NCBI GenBank assembly: GCA_964645775.1
Contig: CAZYBU010000007.1
Coordinates: 1-64,000, forward strand
DNA: 64,000 nucleotides
Direction: 5' to 3'
Source of the DNA: CAZYBU01 sp964645775
GTDB taxonomy: Bacteria; Spirochaetota; UBA4802; UBA5550
Shown here: one piece after another, positions 1 through 10,000 of the stretch
Position numbering within the stretch: position 1 is the first letter of the stretch
How the letters are laid out: the number at the start of each line of letters is the position of its first letter
The notes under the pieces: model-generated
The model's input: the letters and a program-made list of their open reading frames with translations, nothing else
Database searches by the model: none
Told to the model about the DNA's origin: nothing
Made by a program: the position numbers and the translations under genes

Positions 1-673
1 CGTGAAGGAAAAGCCTAAACGGGTCTATTACGCCATGATCTCCGCCATGGATGACGCGATCGGTATGATTACGGAGAGGCTCCGGGAACTCGGTCTTGAA
101 GGAAAGACCCTCGTGATTTTCGTCAGTGATAACGGAGGGGCCACCTATACGGAGGGTACGGATAACGGCAGGCTGAAGGGAGGCAAGTTTACGAACTTTG
201 AAGGAGGAATCCGGATACCGGCCGCGGCACGGTTGCCGGGAGTGATCCCTGAAGGTCAGAGATTTGTTCATCCGGTCAGTCTCCTGGATATATTTACCAC
301 GTCCGCGGCGGCAACAGGGACACCGCTCCCGGAAGACAGAGAGTTTGATGGCGTGAACCTCATACCCTGGCTGAAGGGGTTGAAGGAGGGCGCGCCTCAC
401 CGGGCTCTATTCTGGCGTTCCGTGTACAACCGGGCGGTCCGCATGGGACCCTGGAAGATGATCCTGGATGACAAAATGAATCGTACTCAACTCTATAACA
501 TGGAGGAGGACCCTGGGGAGACACGCAATCTCGCGGAAGAAAAACCGGAAGTCGTACAGCGTCTGAGGGATGAAATTAAACAGTGGGAGAAGGGGCTCAT
601 TGACCCCCTCTGGCCCAGGGTCATGGATTATCGCTATGTAATTGATGATGAGGAGTACTATTTCGCGCTATAG
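1..673 (+). CDS. Sulfatase, C-terminal part (5' end outside window)
   Basis: This is the last ~223 residues of an arylsulfatase/alkaline-phosphatase-superfamily enzyme that hydrolyses sulfate esters. The open frame runs off the left edge, so the GTG at position 2 is only the first in-frame start seen, not the true start. Visible family signatures are the metal-site segment VIFVSDNGG (about residues 38-46), the conserved NGRLKGGK and FEGGIRIP segments just after it, and the C-terminal QLYNMEEDPGETRNLAEE stretch typical of sulfatases (LYdL..DPgE..Nla). The formylglycine Cys/Ser motif and its cysteine would lie upstream and cannot be checked, nor can a signal peptide. The stop at 671-673 is 11 bases before the next gene, so the two are probably cotranscribed. 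Substrate unknown. Confidence 0.9.
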   Translation, partial: VKEKPKRVYYAMISAMDDAIGMITERLRELGLEGKTLVIFVSDNGGATYTEGTDNGRLKGGKFTNFEGGIRIPAAARLPGVIPEGQRFVHPVSLLDIFTTSAAATGTPLPEDREFDGVNLIPWLKGLKEGAPHRALFWRSVYNRAVRMGPWKMILDDKMNRTQLYNMEEDPGETRNLAEEKPEVVQRLRDEIKQWEKGLIDPLWPRVMDYRYVIDDEEYYFAL

Positions 674-684
674 GAGGTTCCCGC

Positions 685-1869
685 TTGCCTTACTGGATTA
701 TCGGAATTGTTCTTCTGGGAGGGGGCGTCCTGTGGCTCTTCTCCTCGCCGCGGGAGAGTACCATGAGGCCCGTGGGAGGCAGGAGAATCAAAACATTCCT
801 TGCCTGGCTTCTCATTAAACTCGGTTCTCATAAGAGGGAGGACAGACTGGGCCTGGAGTATTCCAATGTCAGAGTCCCTCCCCTGCCGGGAACGGATGTC
901 GAGAATTACAACGACTCCTTCGTTTTTCAGGGGAGTGACCGGGAGGGGAGTCTCTTTATGACCCGCCTCGGCTTCAGGAAAGGAGGAAGAGAGGCAGAAG
1001 CCTGGCTCTGGATGGTCCTGGATGGGGAAAAATATGTCATCGACAGGGACCTCGTTGAACTCGACCCTGAGGACCAGTCGACGATATCCGCCGGTGACCT
1101 GACCTATACCTGCCTGGAGAGGGAGAAGAGTCTCTGGAAAATCACCTATGAAGGCGGGCTTAACGGTGGGAAAATCGACTGCCGTGTGGACCTGATCTTT
1201 ACTCCCCGGAGCATGATTTACCATTCCGGGTTGCACATGAGCGCCTGGTCATTCGCGAAGGCCATGTCGGAGATGAAATGGTCCAGGGAGTACTTCAACC
1301 GGTTACGTTCGGAAAACCAGACCAGAATAGAGCAGGGAGGCGTGCTCCGGGGAGAAATCACAATAAATCGTAAGAAGCATCCCATCGACCTTCCCGGCAT
1401 TCGGGACCATTCCTGGGGTAAACGTGACTGGACATACATTAACCGGTACATCTGGAATATTCTCTCATTTCAGCATGACATTATGATTAATAACGAAGCC
1501 TACCGCTATCTGGTCTATACAACAGTCGATTACGGTTCCAGTTTTCGTCATCTTGTGAGCGGCTGGATAGGAGGGGAAAGCTCGGTGCTTCCTATCGTGG
1601 AGGCGAGTGACATGTCGTCCCTTGCCGTGGATGGTACGATCCCGGAGTTTTTTCTCACGCGCTTTCGCGCCCGGGGAGGACCGGTCATGCAGATTAAGTA
1701 CAGGCGATCTTTCATTGAGCATCCCTGGGTAACCCAGAATGGAGGGTTCGAGATTAACGAGGCCGGGTGCAGATGCCGTGTCGGAACAGCCCGGGGTTCC
1801 GGAATGTCTGAATTCGGCTTTGCCCTGAACCGGGGTTATAACAGGCCCCTGGATACAGATGAAAGTTGA
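685..1869 (+). CDS. AttH/CrtC-type lipocalin-like protein with N-terminal TM
   Basis: This 394-residue protein starts at TTG; the start is set by an AGGAGG at 672-677 spaced 7 bases upstream. An N-terminal hydrophobic segment (about residues 3-20) suggests a signal anchor. The rest is beta-rich, with the motif GIRDHSWGKRDW at about 238-249. I know this motif (G-RDHSWG-RDW) from uncharacterised DUF7064/7065-like proteins related to the CrtC (hydroxyneurosporene hydratase) and AttH double-lipocalin fold. That assignment is from memory of the motif, not from a search. Members are thought to bind or modify hydrophobic ligands, but the reaction here is unknown. It sits between a sulfatase and a CULT-domain gene, overlapping the latter by 11 bases, so coexpression is very likely. 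Confidence 0.6.
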   Translation: MPYWIIGIVLLGGGVLWLFSSPRESTMRPVGGRRIKTFLAWLLIKLGSHKREDRLGLEYSNVRVPPLPGTDVENYNDSFVFQGSDREGSLFMTRLGFRKGGREAEAWLWMVLDGEKYVIDRDLVELDPEDQSTISAGDLTYTCLEREKSLWKITYEGGLNGGKIDCRVDLIFTPRSMIYHSGLHMSAWSFAKAMSEMKWSREYFNRLRSENQTRIEQGGVLRGEITINRKKHPIDLPGIRDHSWGKRDWTYINRYIWNILSFQHDIMINNEAYRYLVYTTVDYGSSFRHLVSGWIGGESSVLPIVEASDMSSLAVDGTIPEFFLTRFRARGGPVMQIKYRRSFIEHPWVTQNGGFEINEAGCRCRVGTARGSGMSEFGFALNRGYNRPLDTDES

Positions 1870-2308
1870 CAGGGAGGTAAATCTCGATCCCCGGAATCTA
1901 ATAGACCGTTTTCCCGGGGAACAGAGAATTTTTCTGAAAAAGGAGAGTTATACCTCCGGCCAGACCGATACTCTCACGGTTGAAGAGGAGAAGGAAGAGG
2001 AAGAGGAGTCGGGTCTGCTCTGCATGAATTGTTCCAATGAAATTACCCACAGCTCCCACGGAGTCGAACGTTCCGGCGCGTTCAGGCACCTTTTTATCAA
2101 TCCGGCCGGTCTGCCTTTCAGGATCGGCTGTTTCAGCCGTGCTCCCGGCTGTACCCTTCATGGTCTTCCCACAAGCGAGTTCACATGGTTTCCCGGCTAC
2201 AGGTGGCAGGTAGCTCTCTGTGACAGCTGTATGATTCACCTGGGGTGGTTCTATACGGGGAAGGATGAATTTTTCGGGTTGATTATGGCCCGCCTGAAGG
2301 AAAAATAA
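1859..2308 (+). CDS. Single-domain cereblon-like (CULT) protein
   Basis: This is a 149-residue protein whose residues ~52-149 match the CULT domain, the thalidomide-binding domain of eukaryotic cereblon, also known as stand-alone proteins in some bacteria. All landmark residues are visible. The zinc cysteines are CMNC (C55, C58) and CDSC (C121, C124). The aromatic cage tryptophans are W110 and W116 in TWFPGYRW and W130 in HLGW, followed by an aromatic (F131/Y132). NP at 81-82 matches the loop that lines the pocket in human cereblon. A ~50-residue N-terminal extension with an acidic run (residues 42-50) is not part of the domain. The ATG lies inside the end of the upstream lipocalin-like gene, suggesting translational coupling. 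The family binds cyclic imides and uridine-like ligands; the natural ligand here is unknown. There is no signal peptide, so it is probably cytoplasmic. Confidence 0.88.
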   Translation: MKVDREVNLDPRNLIDRFPGEQRIFLKKESYTSGQTDTLTVEEEKEEEEESGLLCMNCSNEITHSSHGVERSGAFRHLFINPAGLPFRIGCFSRAPGCTLHGLPTSEFTWFPGYRWQVALCDSCMIHLGWFYTGKDEFFGLIMARLKEK

Positions 2309-2330
2309 AAACAGGATAAACCTTTATCAA

Positions 2331-2358
2331 TTGACATTTCAGTCACCGGGACCATAAT
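2331..2358 (+). promoter_or_regulatory. Candidate sigma70 promoter for the 7TM sensor gene
   Basis: A perfect TTGACA at 2331-2336 is followed after 16 bases by CATAAT at 2353-2358. The predicted transcript start lies about 17 bases before the ATG at 2382. It separates the 7TM sensor gene from the CULT operon. Confidence 0.6.
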
Positions 2359-2381
2359 CCCATGTTGTACAGGCGGGTGAC

Positions 2382-4595
2382 ATGGGCCGGTTACTTATTC
2401 TCTTTTTCTTTCTGACGATCACTCTTCCTGCCGGGGCGCTTCCCATCGACCTGACGGAGGAGGATGTCTATGTTCGCAGAGGTTTCGACCCCTCCCTTAC
2501 CATGGAAGTGCCGGAAGGGAGGGAATGGGTCATGGTTCCCGGAGTGGAATCGGGTCAGCGTCGCCTTCTGGTAAGGGAGATCGATCTGCCCAATCTTCCA
2601 GAGAGGCGTTTTCTTTCACCCCTCCGGTATCCGCCTGAGGAAATCACCTTTCAGACCTCCTTCTCTCTTCATGAATCCGTGGATTATATCCGTAATCCTC
2701 TGGCCCTTTTCATCGGTCATATCGGGCTGAACTGGGAGATATACCTGAACGGTGTCGTTCTTCACAGAGAGATGCATCCCGGACCGAAGAAGGAACTCGA
2801 CAGAATAATAAACGGATATAACCTTGTGGTCCCCCTTCCTTCCGATGTTTTGAGGTATGATAATAATATACTCTCCTTCAGGGTCATAGGGGACCCGACC
2901 CTGCAGTTTACCGGATTTGAACGACAGCGATATTACCTTGTGGAGGAACTGGCCGCCGCTCTGAACAGGAAGTCTGAGAACGTGGCCATGATTTTCAATT
3001 TCATCTATCTTTTTATTGGTATCTATTTCCTTTTTCTTTTCCTCCGTTGGCCTGTGAAAAGATATAATCTCTTTTTCAGCCTGTTGGCTATTATTCTTTT
3101 TATCTATTTCTTTTCCCGGAGTCACCTTGTTTATGAGCTTATCCCATCCTCCCTCTTCATAAAGAAGATGGAATATGTTTCCCTCTTCATGATCATCCCC
3201 ATCGCGGTCCTCTTCTTTGACACTATTCTCGACCGTGGTCGAACTATTTTGAGCCGAATTATTATCATTATCAACGGGTTTTTCGCCCTCCTTGTCATAC
3301 CCTTTCCTCTCGGGTTCTGCCACGATCTGCTCCGAGTATGGCAGGTGACGGCCCTCCTGGTTATGCTCCCTTATGTGGCCTTTGGCATCATAGGATACCA
3401 TTTCTACAAAGAACTCCGTTTCCAGCTTGAAGGGAGCGGAAGAGGTTTACGCGGCTTTCTGCGGAATCTCGGTATTACTCTCAGGGATACAGTGCCGGGC
3501 AACCTGTTTATTGGAGCCGTACTTGTTATCTTCAGCACGGTCTTTGATATACTGGATTCCATTTTCTGGTCCTACAACATCATCCTGAGTCAGTATGCCT
3601 TTTTTGCCTTTGTCCTGGGTATCGTGCTGGTTCTCTCCAATCGTTTTCTCTACATCCATAGCCGAATCGAGGAGCTTAACCGGGATCTTGAGGAGAAGGT
3701 GGAAGACCTGAAGGTCTCTAATGAACTTTTCGCCGTATCGGAAGAGAAATATCGTTTCATTATAGAGGGGACCACGGAGATGGTATTTTCTCTCGATGAT
3801 AGCCTCCGGTTTATCACGGTAAACCGATCCATGAAGCAGGTACTGAGGATTGAAGAGGATGTCCGGGACCTCTACCAGCTGGTCTTCTTCAGTGAAAATT
3901 CTGACGGGATAACCCGTGAGTCCTTTGAGGAGAGCATCGCCCTTCTTAAAAGCCAGGAAGAACCGGTAATCATTACCCTCCCCTTTAAGACCCGCTTCCT
4001 GAACGAGCCGATGCACGTCCGCCTGAGGATGGAGTATATTCGGCAGGATGGGGAAGGCGAAATCATAGGGAACGCTTCTCCCGTGGATGATGACAAGCTT
4101 CTCCGATATTTTGTCCGGGAAAATCAGACATACCGGCTGGATAACTATCTGACCCTGGCCGATGACCTCAGTCACCGAATCACCCGGAATATGGTGAAAT
4201 TTTTTCCCAGAAAGAAGGTCAACCAGGCCCGGGTGGCTCTTCGGGAGATCATCCTTAACGCCATAGAACATGGCAACCTCGGTATCACCTTTGACGAAAA
4301 GACACGGGCCCAGGAGAACGGCGTCTACCTTGAGCTTCTGGAACAACGCCAGGCAGAGGGGAGGGGGAGGGAAAAATACGTTAACGTTGAATTCCAGCTG
4401 GAAGAGGAGAGAGCCCGTTTTATAATCGAAGATGAAGGGGAAGGCTTTGATCATAAAGGACTGATTGAAATGGGAAACAGGGCAAACGCTGAGATGCTCT
4501 ATCATGGAAGGGGATTGGTTATGGCCATGAACATTTTTGACAGGATGGAATTTAACGATCAGGGAAACAGGGTCATCCTTGAATTGAAACGGTGA
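2382..4595 (+). CDS. 7TM sensor with PAS-like region and RsbW-type ATPase domain
   Basis: This 737-residue membrane signalling protein has a signal peptide (about 1-19), then a beta-rich extracytoplasmic domain (about 40-190) like the 7TM-DISM extracellular sensor. Seven or so hydrophobic helices follow between ~200 and ~420, then a short coiled coil (~425-455). A PAS-like segment begins at EEKYRFIIEGTTEMVFSLD. The C-terminal HATPase resembles anti-sigma kinases: N-box ALREIILNAIEHGNLG and G-box DEGEGFDHKGL. No HisKA dimerisation helix with a phospho-accepting His is obvious between PAS and ATPase, so the output is more likely Ser/Thr phosphorylation of a STAS-type partner than a His-Asp relay (inference). 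It ends 12 bases from the convergent next gene. The SpoIIE-type phosphatase at 32026-33612 could oppose it, but no STAS gene is in the window. Confidence 0.75.
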   Translation: MGRLLILFFFLTITLPAGALPIDLTEEDVYVRRGFDPSLTMEVPEGREWVMVPGVESGQRRLLVREIDLPNLPERRFLSPLRYPPEEITFQTSFSLHESVDYIRNPLALFIGHIGLNWEIYLNGVVLHREMHPGPKKELDRIINGYNLVVPLPSDVLRYDNNILSFRVIGDPTLQFTGFERQRYYLVEELAAALNRKSENVAMIFNFIYLFIGIYFLFLFLRWPVKRYNLFFSLLAIILFIYFFSRSHLVYELIPSSLFIKKMEYVSLFMIIPIAVLFFDTILDRGRTILSRIIIIINGFFALLVIPFPLGFCHDLLRVWQVTALLVMLPYVAFGIIGYHFYKELRFQLEGSGRGLRGFLRNLGITLRDTVPGNLFIGAVLVIFSTVFDILDSIFWSYNIILSQYAFFAFVLGIVLVLSNRFLYIHSRIEELNRDLEEKVEDLKVSNELFAVSEEKYRFIIEGTTEMVFSLDDSLRFITVNRSMKQVLRIEEDVRDLYQLVFFSENSDGITRESFEESIALLKSQEEPVIITLPFKTRFLNEPMHVRLRMEYIRQDGEGEIIGNASPVDDDKLLRYFVRENQTYRLDNYLTLADDLSHRITRNMVKFFPRKKVNQARVALREIILNAIEHGNLGITFDEKTRAQENGVYLELLEQRQAEGRGREKYVNVEFQLEEERARFIIEDEGEGFDHKGLIEMGNRANAEMLYHGRGLVMAMNIFDRMEFNDQGNRVILELKR

Positions 4596-4607
4596 AGAGA
4601 CGATTAA

Positions 4608-6815
4608 TTACCGGTTGCCTTCCCGGATAAACTTTTTCACCTGGGCCACGGATGTGGCTCTTCGGCTCAGCTCCCGGGCCCACCTGTATTCGTTAAAGGT
4701 CACCTGGCTCTCCTTTCTGTCATAGAGCCGCTTGACTTCCTGTTCAAAGGAGGCCCGGACGAGGTGGTTCCCCCATCGTTCGGGAAAGACGTAGTATTTC
4801 AGGTCTCGTGAGATTGGGAGTTCGATGATCTCCCCCTTTTTTAAAAGGAGATTCAGCAGGCGGAGGGCCCACTCTTCGGGGTCTTCATCTTTCCGGCGGG
4901 GAAAGGACGCGGAAAGCTCTTCAGAATCTTTAAGGGTTCGAATAATGGTTTCTCCCCGAACAGCCTCATGGGGAAGTATTTCACGTGCCAGCCTTCCGGT
5001 CTCCGGCTTCAGGTCCTCTTCCTTCTTTCGTGGCGGATGGTGGTTCCTCTCATTCAGGTATTCTTCCTGAACGTTCCGGGGGAAAACCTGTCTCCGTACC
5101 GTAAGTGACGCGAGAAATCCCATGACCAGGGATATGAGAACGATCCAGGGGACAGGCAGGGAGGTCAGCACAACCAGGAGGACTGCGGCCAGAAGTCCGG
5201 TTACGAGACCCATGAGAAGGGTGGCCAGGGTCTGGTGTATTTGCCGGCTTTCCTCGTCCGTGATCCGCGATTTTCGGGATTGTCGGCTCAGTTCCCTGCG
5301 AAAGGTCTCCTGTTCTCTGTCGCTGTAGGACATCTCATCCATGAGGGTGTTAATGTCCTTTCCTTTCCTGATACTCAGCTCACCGAGCATCTTTCGGGTA
5401 ATCTCCCTCCGGAGCCTGTGTTCACTCCTTTTCAGGGAGGAGTATATTCTGAAAAGGTTCTCTTCCAGAGCAAAATAGTCGGTCCCCTCCTGACACCAGT
5501 GGACGAATCCTTTTCGGTTTTTTAACCCCTTGATGATACCGGGCGTCCCCTCTTCCAGGCGATCATGGTCCCACCATTCCTCCTGCGGAAAAAGTGGAGG
5601 GGCGCAGGCCACCAGGTCGTCCGTGGAGCGTATGGTTTGAAGGGCGAGTTCCTCTTGCCGCAGATGCGTAAAAAGACGACACCGGGTGGCCCGTTCGCTT
5701 TCGAGGATCTCGAGTAGTCCCCTGATCAGCCTGACCTGGTTCTCAGTATCCGTTAGAATGGGGTCCTCTGGATTCTCTTTATTCTTGAGAAGCAGGTCTT
5801 CCACGGAGTTAAGAAACCCCTCGATGAGACCGGGAAGTTCCAGGATATTCTCTCCGGTAAGCGCGCTCCCTTCAGGAGAGAAATCCCCTATCTCTTTGCA
5901 GGCCCGGGGATGGTTCAGGGAGAGAGAGACTTTAAGGTTATCCATAAGTGCAAGGGTCTGTGATATCAGGTGACGGCAGATGTCGCCGCCTAACCGGTTC
6001 CGGTAAAATCGGGGCGCCAGGAGAATGTGGATGGTCGGTGAAAGTTCAGTCAGAAAGAGAGGTTCAGGACGGGTATGGTCGATTTGGCAGTATTTGATCA
6101 CGGACCTGTTTCGTTCTTCATCTTTTAAAAGGGCGACGAGACGTTCTATAATCCCGGGTACGATATATCTTCTGGCATGGTCCCGGTTAAAAGCGATAGA
6201 TTCCGATTGAAGGGGTTTTTCGAAGAGATGGTACCTGAGCTCATCTTCAAGAAACTCGTTGCGGCGAATGCGAAACCCGGCTTCGGTCAGCCGATTGTCC
6301 GGAAGGGTGCTCTCCGGGTCACAGATCAAAGGGGTAGAATCGACTCGCTCCACGAGCCACTGGAGAACGGCTTCATGACTCTCTTCGCAGCACATGTCAA
6401 TATAGGGTTGAAGGACGGCCATGCTGTGACGGGAAAGGGACCGGTCGAAGAGTATGCGGAACTCTACCGCCAGCTCTCCCTGCCGGTAGGAGGCCTCCGG
6501 TACGATAAGAAGGGAAGGAGTCCAGTCCTTACTTTCGAACTGATCCATTTTCAGGTAATACATTTCAATAAACCGGCTGATCTGTTCCACGGTGTAATTC
6601 CCGTGGGCGAAACTATCCGATAACTCATGGTTCAGTTTCGGAAAGAACCTGTACCTTTCCCTGAGGGAATCGATGGTATCCAGGTATTTTCCCATCCTGT
6701 CCAGGTGTTCCCATAGATGATGGGCCGCCTGGGGACGCAATACCGAGTCGAAGTATAATTCCCCCGGGCCGCTATTAAGCGGAACTGACTGTTCGGATAA
6801 TTCTCTGTCGATCAT
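4608..6815 (-). CDS. Unrecognised 736-residue protein with two TM helices
   Basis: I do not recognise this protein. The longest frame opens with TTG at 6818, but ATG at 6815 (second codon) has the better spacing (8 bases) from AGAGG and is preferred. The first ~540 residues are charged and largely helical, with no enzyme motif I can name. Two adjacent hydrophobic segments at roughly 545-585 form a hairpin in the membrane. The last ~150 residues are again polar and basic, ending in VKKFIREGNR. There is no signal peptide, so both soluble parts would face the cytoplasm. It is transcribed toward the 7TM sensor and is head-to-tail with the hybrid kinase at 7016-10480, about 200 bases away. It is probably a real gene: the frame is long and codon use matches its neighbours. 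Confidence 0.7.
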   Translation of the reverse strand: MIDRELSEQSVPLNSGPGELYFDSVLRPQAAHHLWEHLDRMGKYLDTIDSLRERYRFFPKLNHELSDSFAHGNYTVEQISRFIEMYYLKMDQFESKDWTPSLLIVPEASYRQGELAVEFRILFDRSLSRHSMAVLQPYIDMCCEESHEAVLQWLVERVDSTPLICDPESTLPDNRLTEAGFRIRRNEFLEDELRYHLFEKPLQSESIAFNRDHARRYIVPGIIERLVALLKDEERNRSVIKYCQIDHTRPEPLFLTELSPTIHILLAPRFYRNRLGGDICRHLISQTLALMDNLKVSLSLNHPRACKEIGDFSPEGSALTGENILELPGLIEGFLNSVEDLLLKNKENPEDPILTDTENQVRLIRGLLEILESERATRCRLFTHLRQEELALQTIRSTDDLVACAPPLFPQEEWWDHDRLEEGTPGIIKGLKNRKGFVHWCQEGTDYFALEENLFRIYSSLKRSEHRLRREITRKMLGELSIRKGKDINTLMDEMSYSDREQETFRRELSRQSRKSRITDEESRQIHQTLATLLMGLVTGLLAAVLLVVLTSLPVPWIVLISLVMGFLASLTVRRQVFPRNVQEEYLNERNHHPPRKKEEDLKPETGRLAREILPHEAVRGETIIRTLKDSEELSASFPRRKDEDPEEWALRLLNLLLKKGEIIELPISRDLKYYVFPERWGNHLVRASFEQEVKRLYDRKESQVTFNEYRWARELSRRATSVAQVKKFIREGNR

Positions 6816-7015
6816 CAACCGTACCTCTCATGAAACAAAACATGACGCGATAACAATGGCAAGTACATTAATATCGGCCCGCCAGGAATGTCCCGGCAAT
6901 CATGAGAATTCCGATCGGTATGCGGACAGGGCCGGGAGGCGGTCGCTCCAGGCTCTGGGGAAGAGATCACTGGAGACAAGGAAGATAGCACGGCTCAGGG
7001 CACGGGATCTCGCGA

Positions 7016-10000
7016 TCATCGGGAAGTACGTTCCCTGATTACCTTTGCCACACTTTCACTCAGAGAGTGAGAGGTAAAGGGTTTCTGAAGAAAGGAGGCC
7101 GCTCCCTCGTTCAAAACCTTCTGTACCCTTTCATCGCGGGCGTACCCTGAGGCAACCAGGACCGGGACTCTCGCATCAATAGTCTTCAGTTCCCGGTAGA
7201 CATCCAGTCCGGATATGTGGGGCATCGACATGTCCAGGATAACCGCTTCCAGTTTTTCGCGGTTTTCACGGAAGAATTCAATTCCGGATTCCGGCTCTGA
7301 GGTTCCCGTAACCTCGTATCCGCACTCCTTAAGGATATCCGTGGTTACGGAAAGGACGATTGTTTCATCGTCGATTACGAGAAGGTGGCCGCTCCCTGGA
7401 ACCAGGATATCCTGGTCATCGCTCCGGAAAGGTTCCCGTGACTCTTCGTCTACAGGGAGCAGAATATTCACGGTTGTTCCGAAGGAAGGTTCACTCTCTA
7501 TCTCGATGACGCCGGAATGTCGCTTCACGATAGTATAGGCCATGGCAAGACCAAGCCCGGTACCCTCGTCACTGTCTTTGGTCGTAAAAAAAGGATCAAA
7601 GGCGTGAGCGCGGGTCTCTTCATCCATGCCTATTCCCGTGTCTTTAATGCGTATCAGGGCGACGGATTCATTACCTGAGGCGCCGGCCGGCTCCTGCATA
7701 TATAAGCTGCCGGGCGGATGTTTCTCCAGATCAACGGTGAGGATGCCTCCCGGTTTTTCCCCGGGGTCACGCATGATGGTCATGGCATGGGATGAGTTCA
7801 GGCATATATTCAGGATGACCTGCTCAATCTGGGTCGGATCAGCGTGAACGATAACCGGTTCATCCTGGTAATTAAATCGTAACGTTACGGATTTTGGGAA
7901 GCTGTTTTTTGCGAGTTTTTCGATATGCCTGAGTGATGAGTTCAGGTCAACGGGAACGTAACTGGCGTCGTCCTTTCTGGAAAGGGTCAAAAGCTGGCGA
8001 ATCATGTCCGCGGCCCTGCGGGAGGAAGCCTTTATGGTATCCAGAAAGCCGCGGATCCTGTCATTCATCTCGGGGCCACCTTTTTTAAGGGTCAGGTCAA
8101 TCAGATTGGTGGCCCCCAGTATCCCACTAAGCAGGTTATTGAAATCGTGGGCCAAACCTCCGGCCAGAGTGCCTATGGCCTCCATCTTCTGGGCCTGGAC
8201 GAGTTGATCTTCCAGTCTTGATTCGCTTGTCACGTCCCTTTTGATGGAAACAAAGCCTGTGATTACGTCATTTCGGTCCCGGATGGGTGAAATCGTCCCG
8301 GATTGAACCATGAGCTGACCGTTCTTTTTCCGGTTTATAATTCGTCCTGACCATACCCTGCCTGAGCGGATCCTGAGCCAGAGATGCTCGTAAAAGGAAT
8401 CGTCGTGTTGTCCGCTTTTCAGGATGGAGGGCGAATTCCCCAGGGCTTCTTTCCGGGTATACCCGGTGTTACGCTCGAAAGCCGGGTTCGCATAGGTTAT
8501 GGTCCCCTCCGTGTCTGTAATAATGATATCTTCCTCTGACTGTTCTATGGCCGTTATAAGGCGGTTGCGTTCCTCCTCCGCCTTGATCTCATCGGTCAGG
8601 TCCGTTGTTACGGCGAACCATGTAATGTTGCCATCCCAGTTAAAGCGAATTCGGTATCTGTTCTGAACGAACCTTCGTGCGCCATCCTTTCGTATGATCC
8701 AGAAACTGACAGGCCCGGGCGCCTGTTGCTCCTCTATGGCCTTTTTGTGGAAAGCCTGAAGTCGTTCCAGCTCTTCCGGAGCCGCGAAATTGAACCTGGG
8801 CATTATAAGAAGCTCTTCCCGGGAATAGCCAAGAATTTCCGTCATCCGTTTATTGACATAGATAGCCTTGCCTTTCTGGATAACGGTGATGCCGTCCATG
8901 AGATTATCAGCTATACTCCGGAACCTTTCCTCGCTCTCTTCAAGGTTATGAATCGCCTGAGCCATCTCCCGGTTCTGGGCATCGAACTCTTCGTTGACTG
9001 CCTCCATCTCCTCCATGGCCGCGTTCAGCTCTTCATTAAGCCGTACCAGCTCCCTCTCCCTCTCCAGCTTGTCGGTGATGTCCGTTACCATAATAATCAG
9101 GGGTGAATTCGGGTTGCCGGGATCGGCGAGAGAACCGTGCAGTTCAGCGTCAAAGATGGTCCCGTCTCCACGTTTCATGCGACAGGTGACGCTTCCTGCA
9201 CCTTTCTTTGCGATCTCCCCGTAGAGTTCAAGTCCGACGCGCACGAATTCTTCTTTATTCGGGTAGAGAACACTCACGCTTTTCCCTTCCAGCTGATCAA
9301 AACGATACCTTAGCAGTCTGCCCAGTTCCTGGTTCCCCCAGACCATGATCCTTTCCCGGGCTATACCGATTCCGAGGGGAGCGGAACCGATGATACGGTT
9401 GAGGGATATATCATAATCAACCAGGGGCTGGTCAGATTCGAGACGCTCGGTTATCTCATGACCCTTGAGAAAAAGAAACCGGATACCCCCATCCGCGTCT
9501 TGAATGGATCTGAGGGTAAAATCGAGGGTATGTTCTATCTCCTCTGTGTCACGGAAATTAATGAATCCGCGGTAGGTTATGTTCCGCCTGGCCAGATACA
9601 GGGCCTCCCGGGCCAGCTCTTTACCTTTTTCCGATGATCCCCAGGGATGGATCTCCACCAGGTTGCGTCCCTTCAGGGCGGTTGGATCGACTTCCAGTAT
9701 GATTTCCGTGGTGGGATTCGATTCCAGGATGTTGCCTTCCCGGTCCAGTACCAGGTATATTCTGTCCACGGCGGTGAATATCTGCTGGAGGAGGGATTGA
9801 CTATCCTCAAGTCTTTTCAGTGTTGAACGGTGTTCCCGAGTCTCGGTCTGGTACAGTCTTCGTAGAAGTGAAATGATCTTTTCATTTTTTTCATCATGGT
9901 TCAGGTTTTTTACCTGCATGAACATAAGGAAGATAAAGGCCAGAATCGTCCCAGTCACGTAATGGGCAATGTCAAGGAACCGGTTTCCGTAGAAACGGAC

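Noticed and set aside
3447..4505. A 352-residue minus-strand frame
   Set aside because: Fully antisense to the 7TM sensor; no ribosome-binding site or recognisable motif.
6856..7038. A 60-residue plus frame between the unknown gene and the hybrid kinase
   Set aside because: No ribosome-binding site, and it runs into the kinase gene on the other strand.
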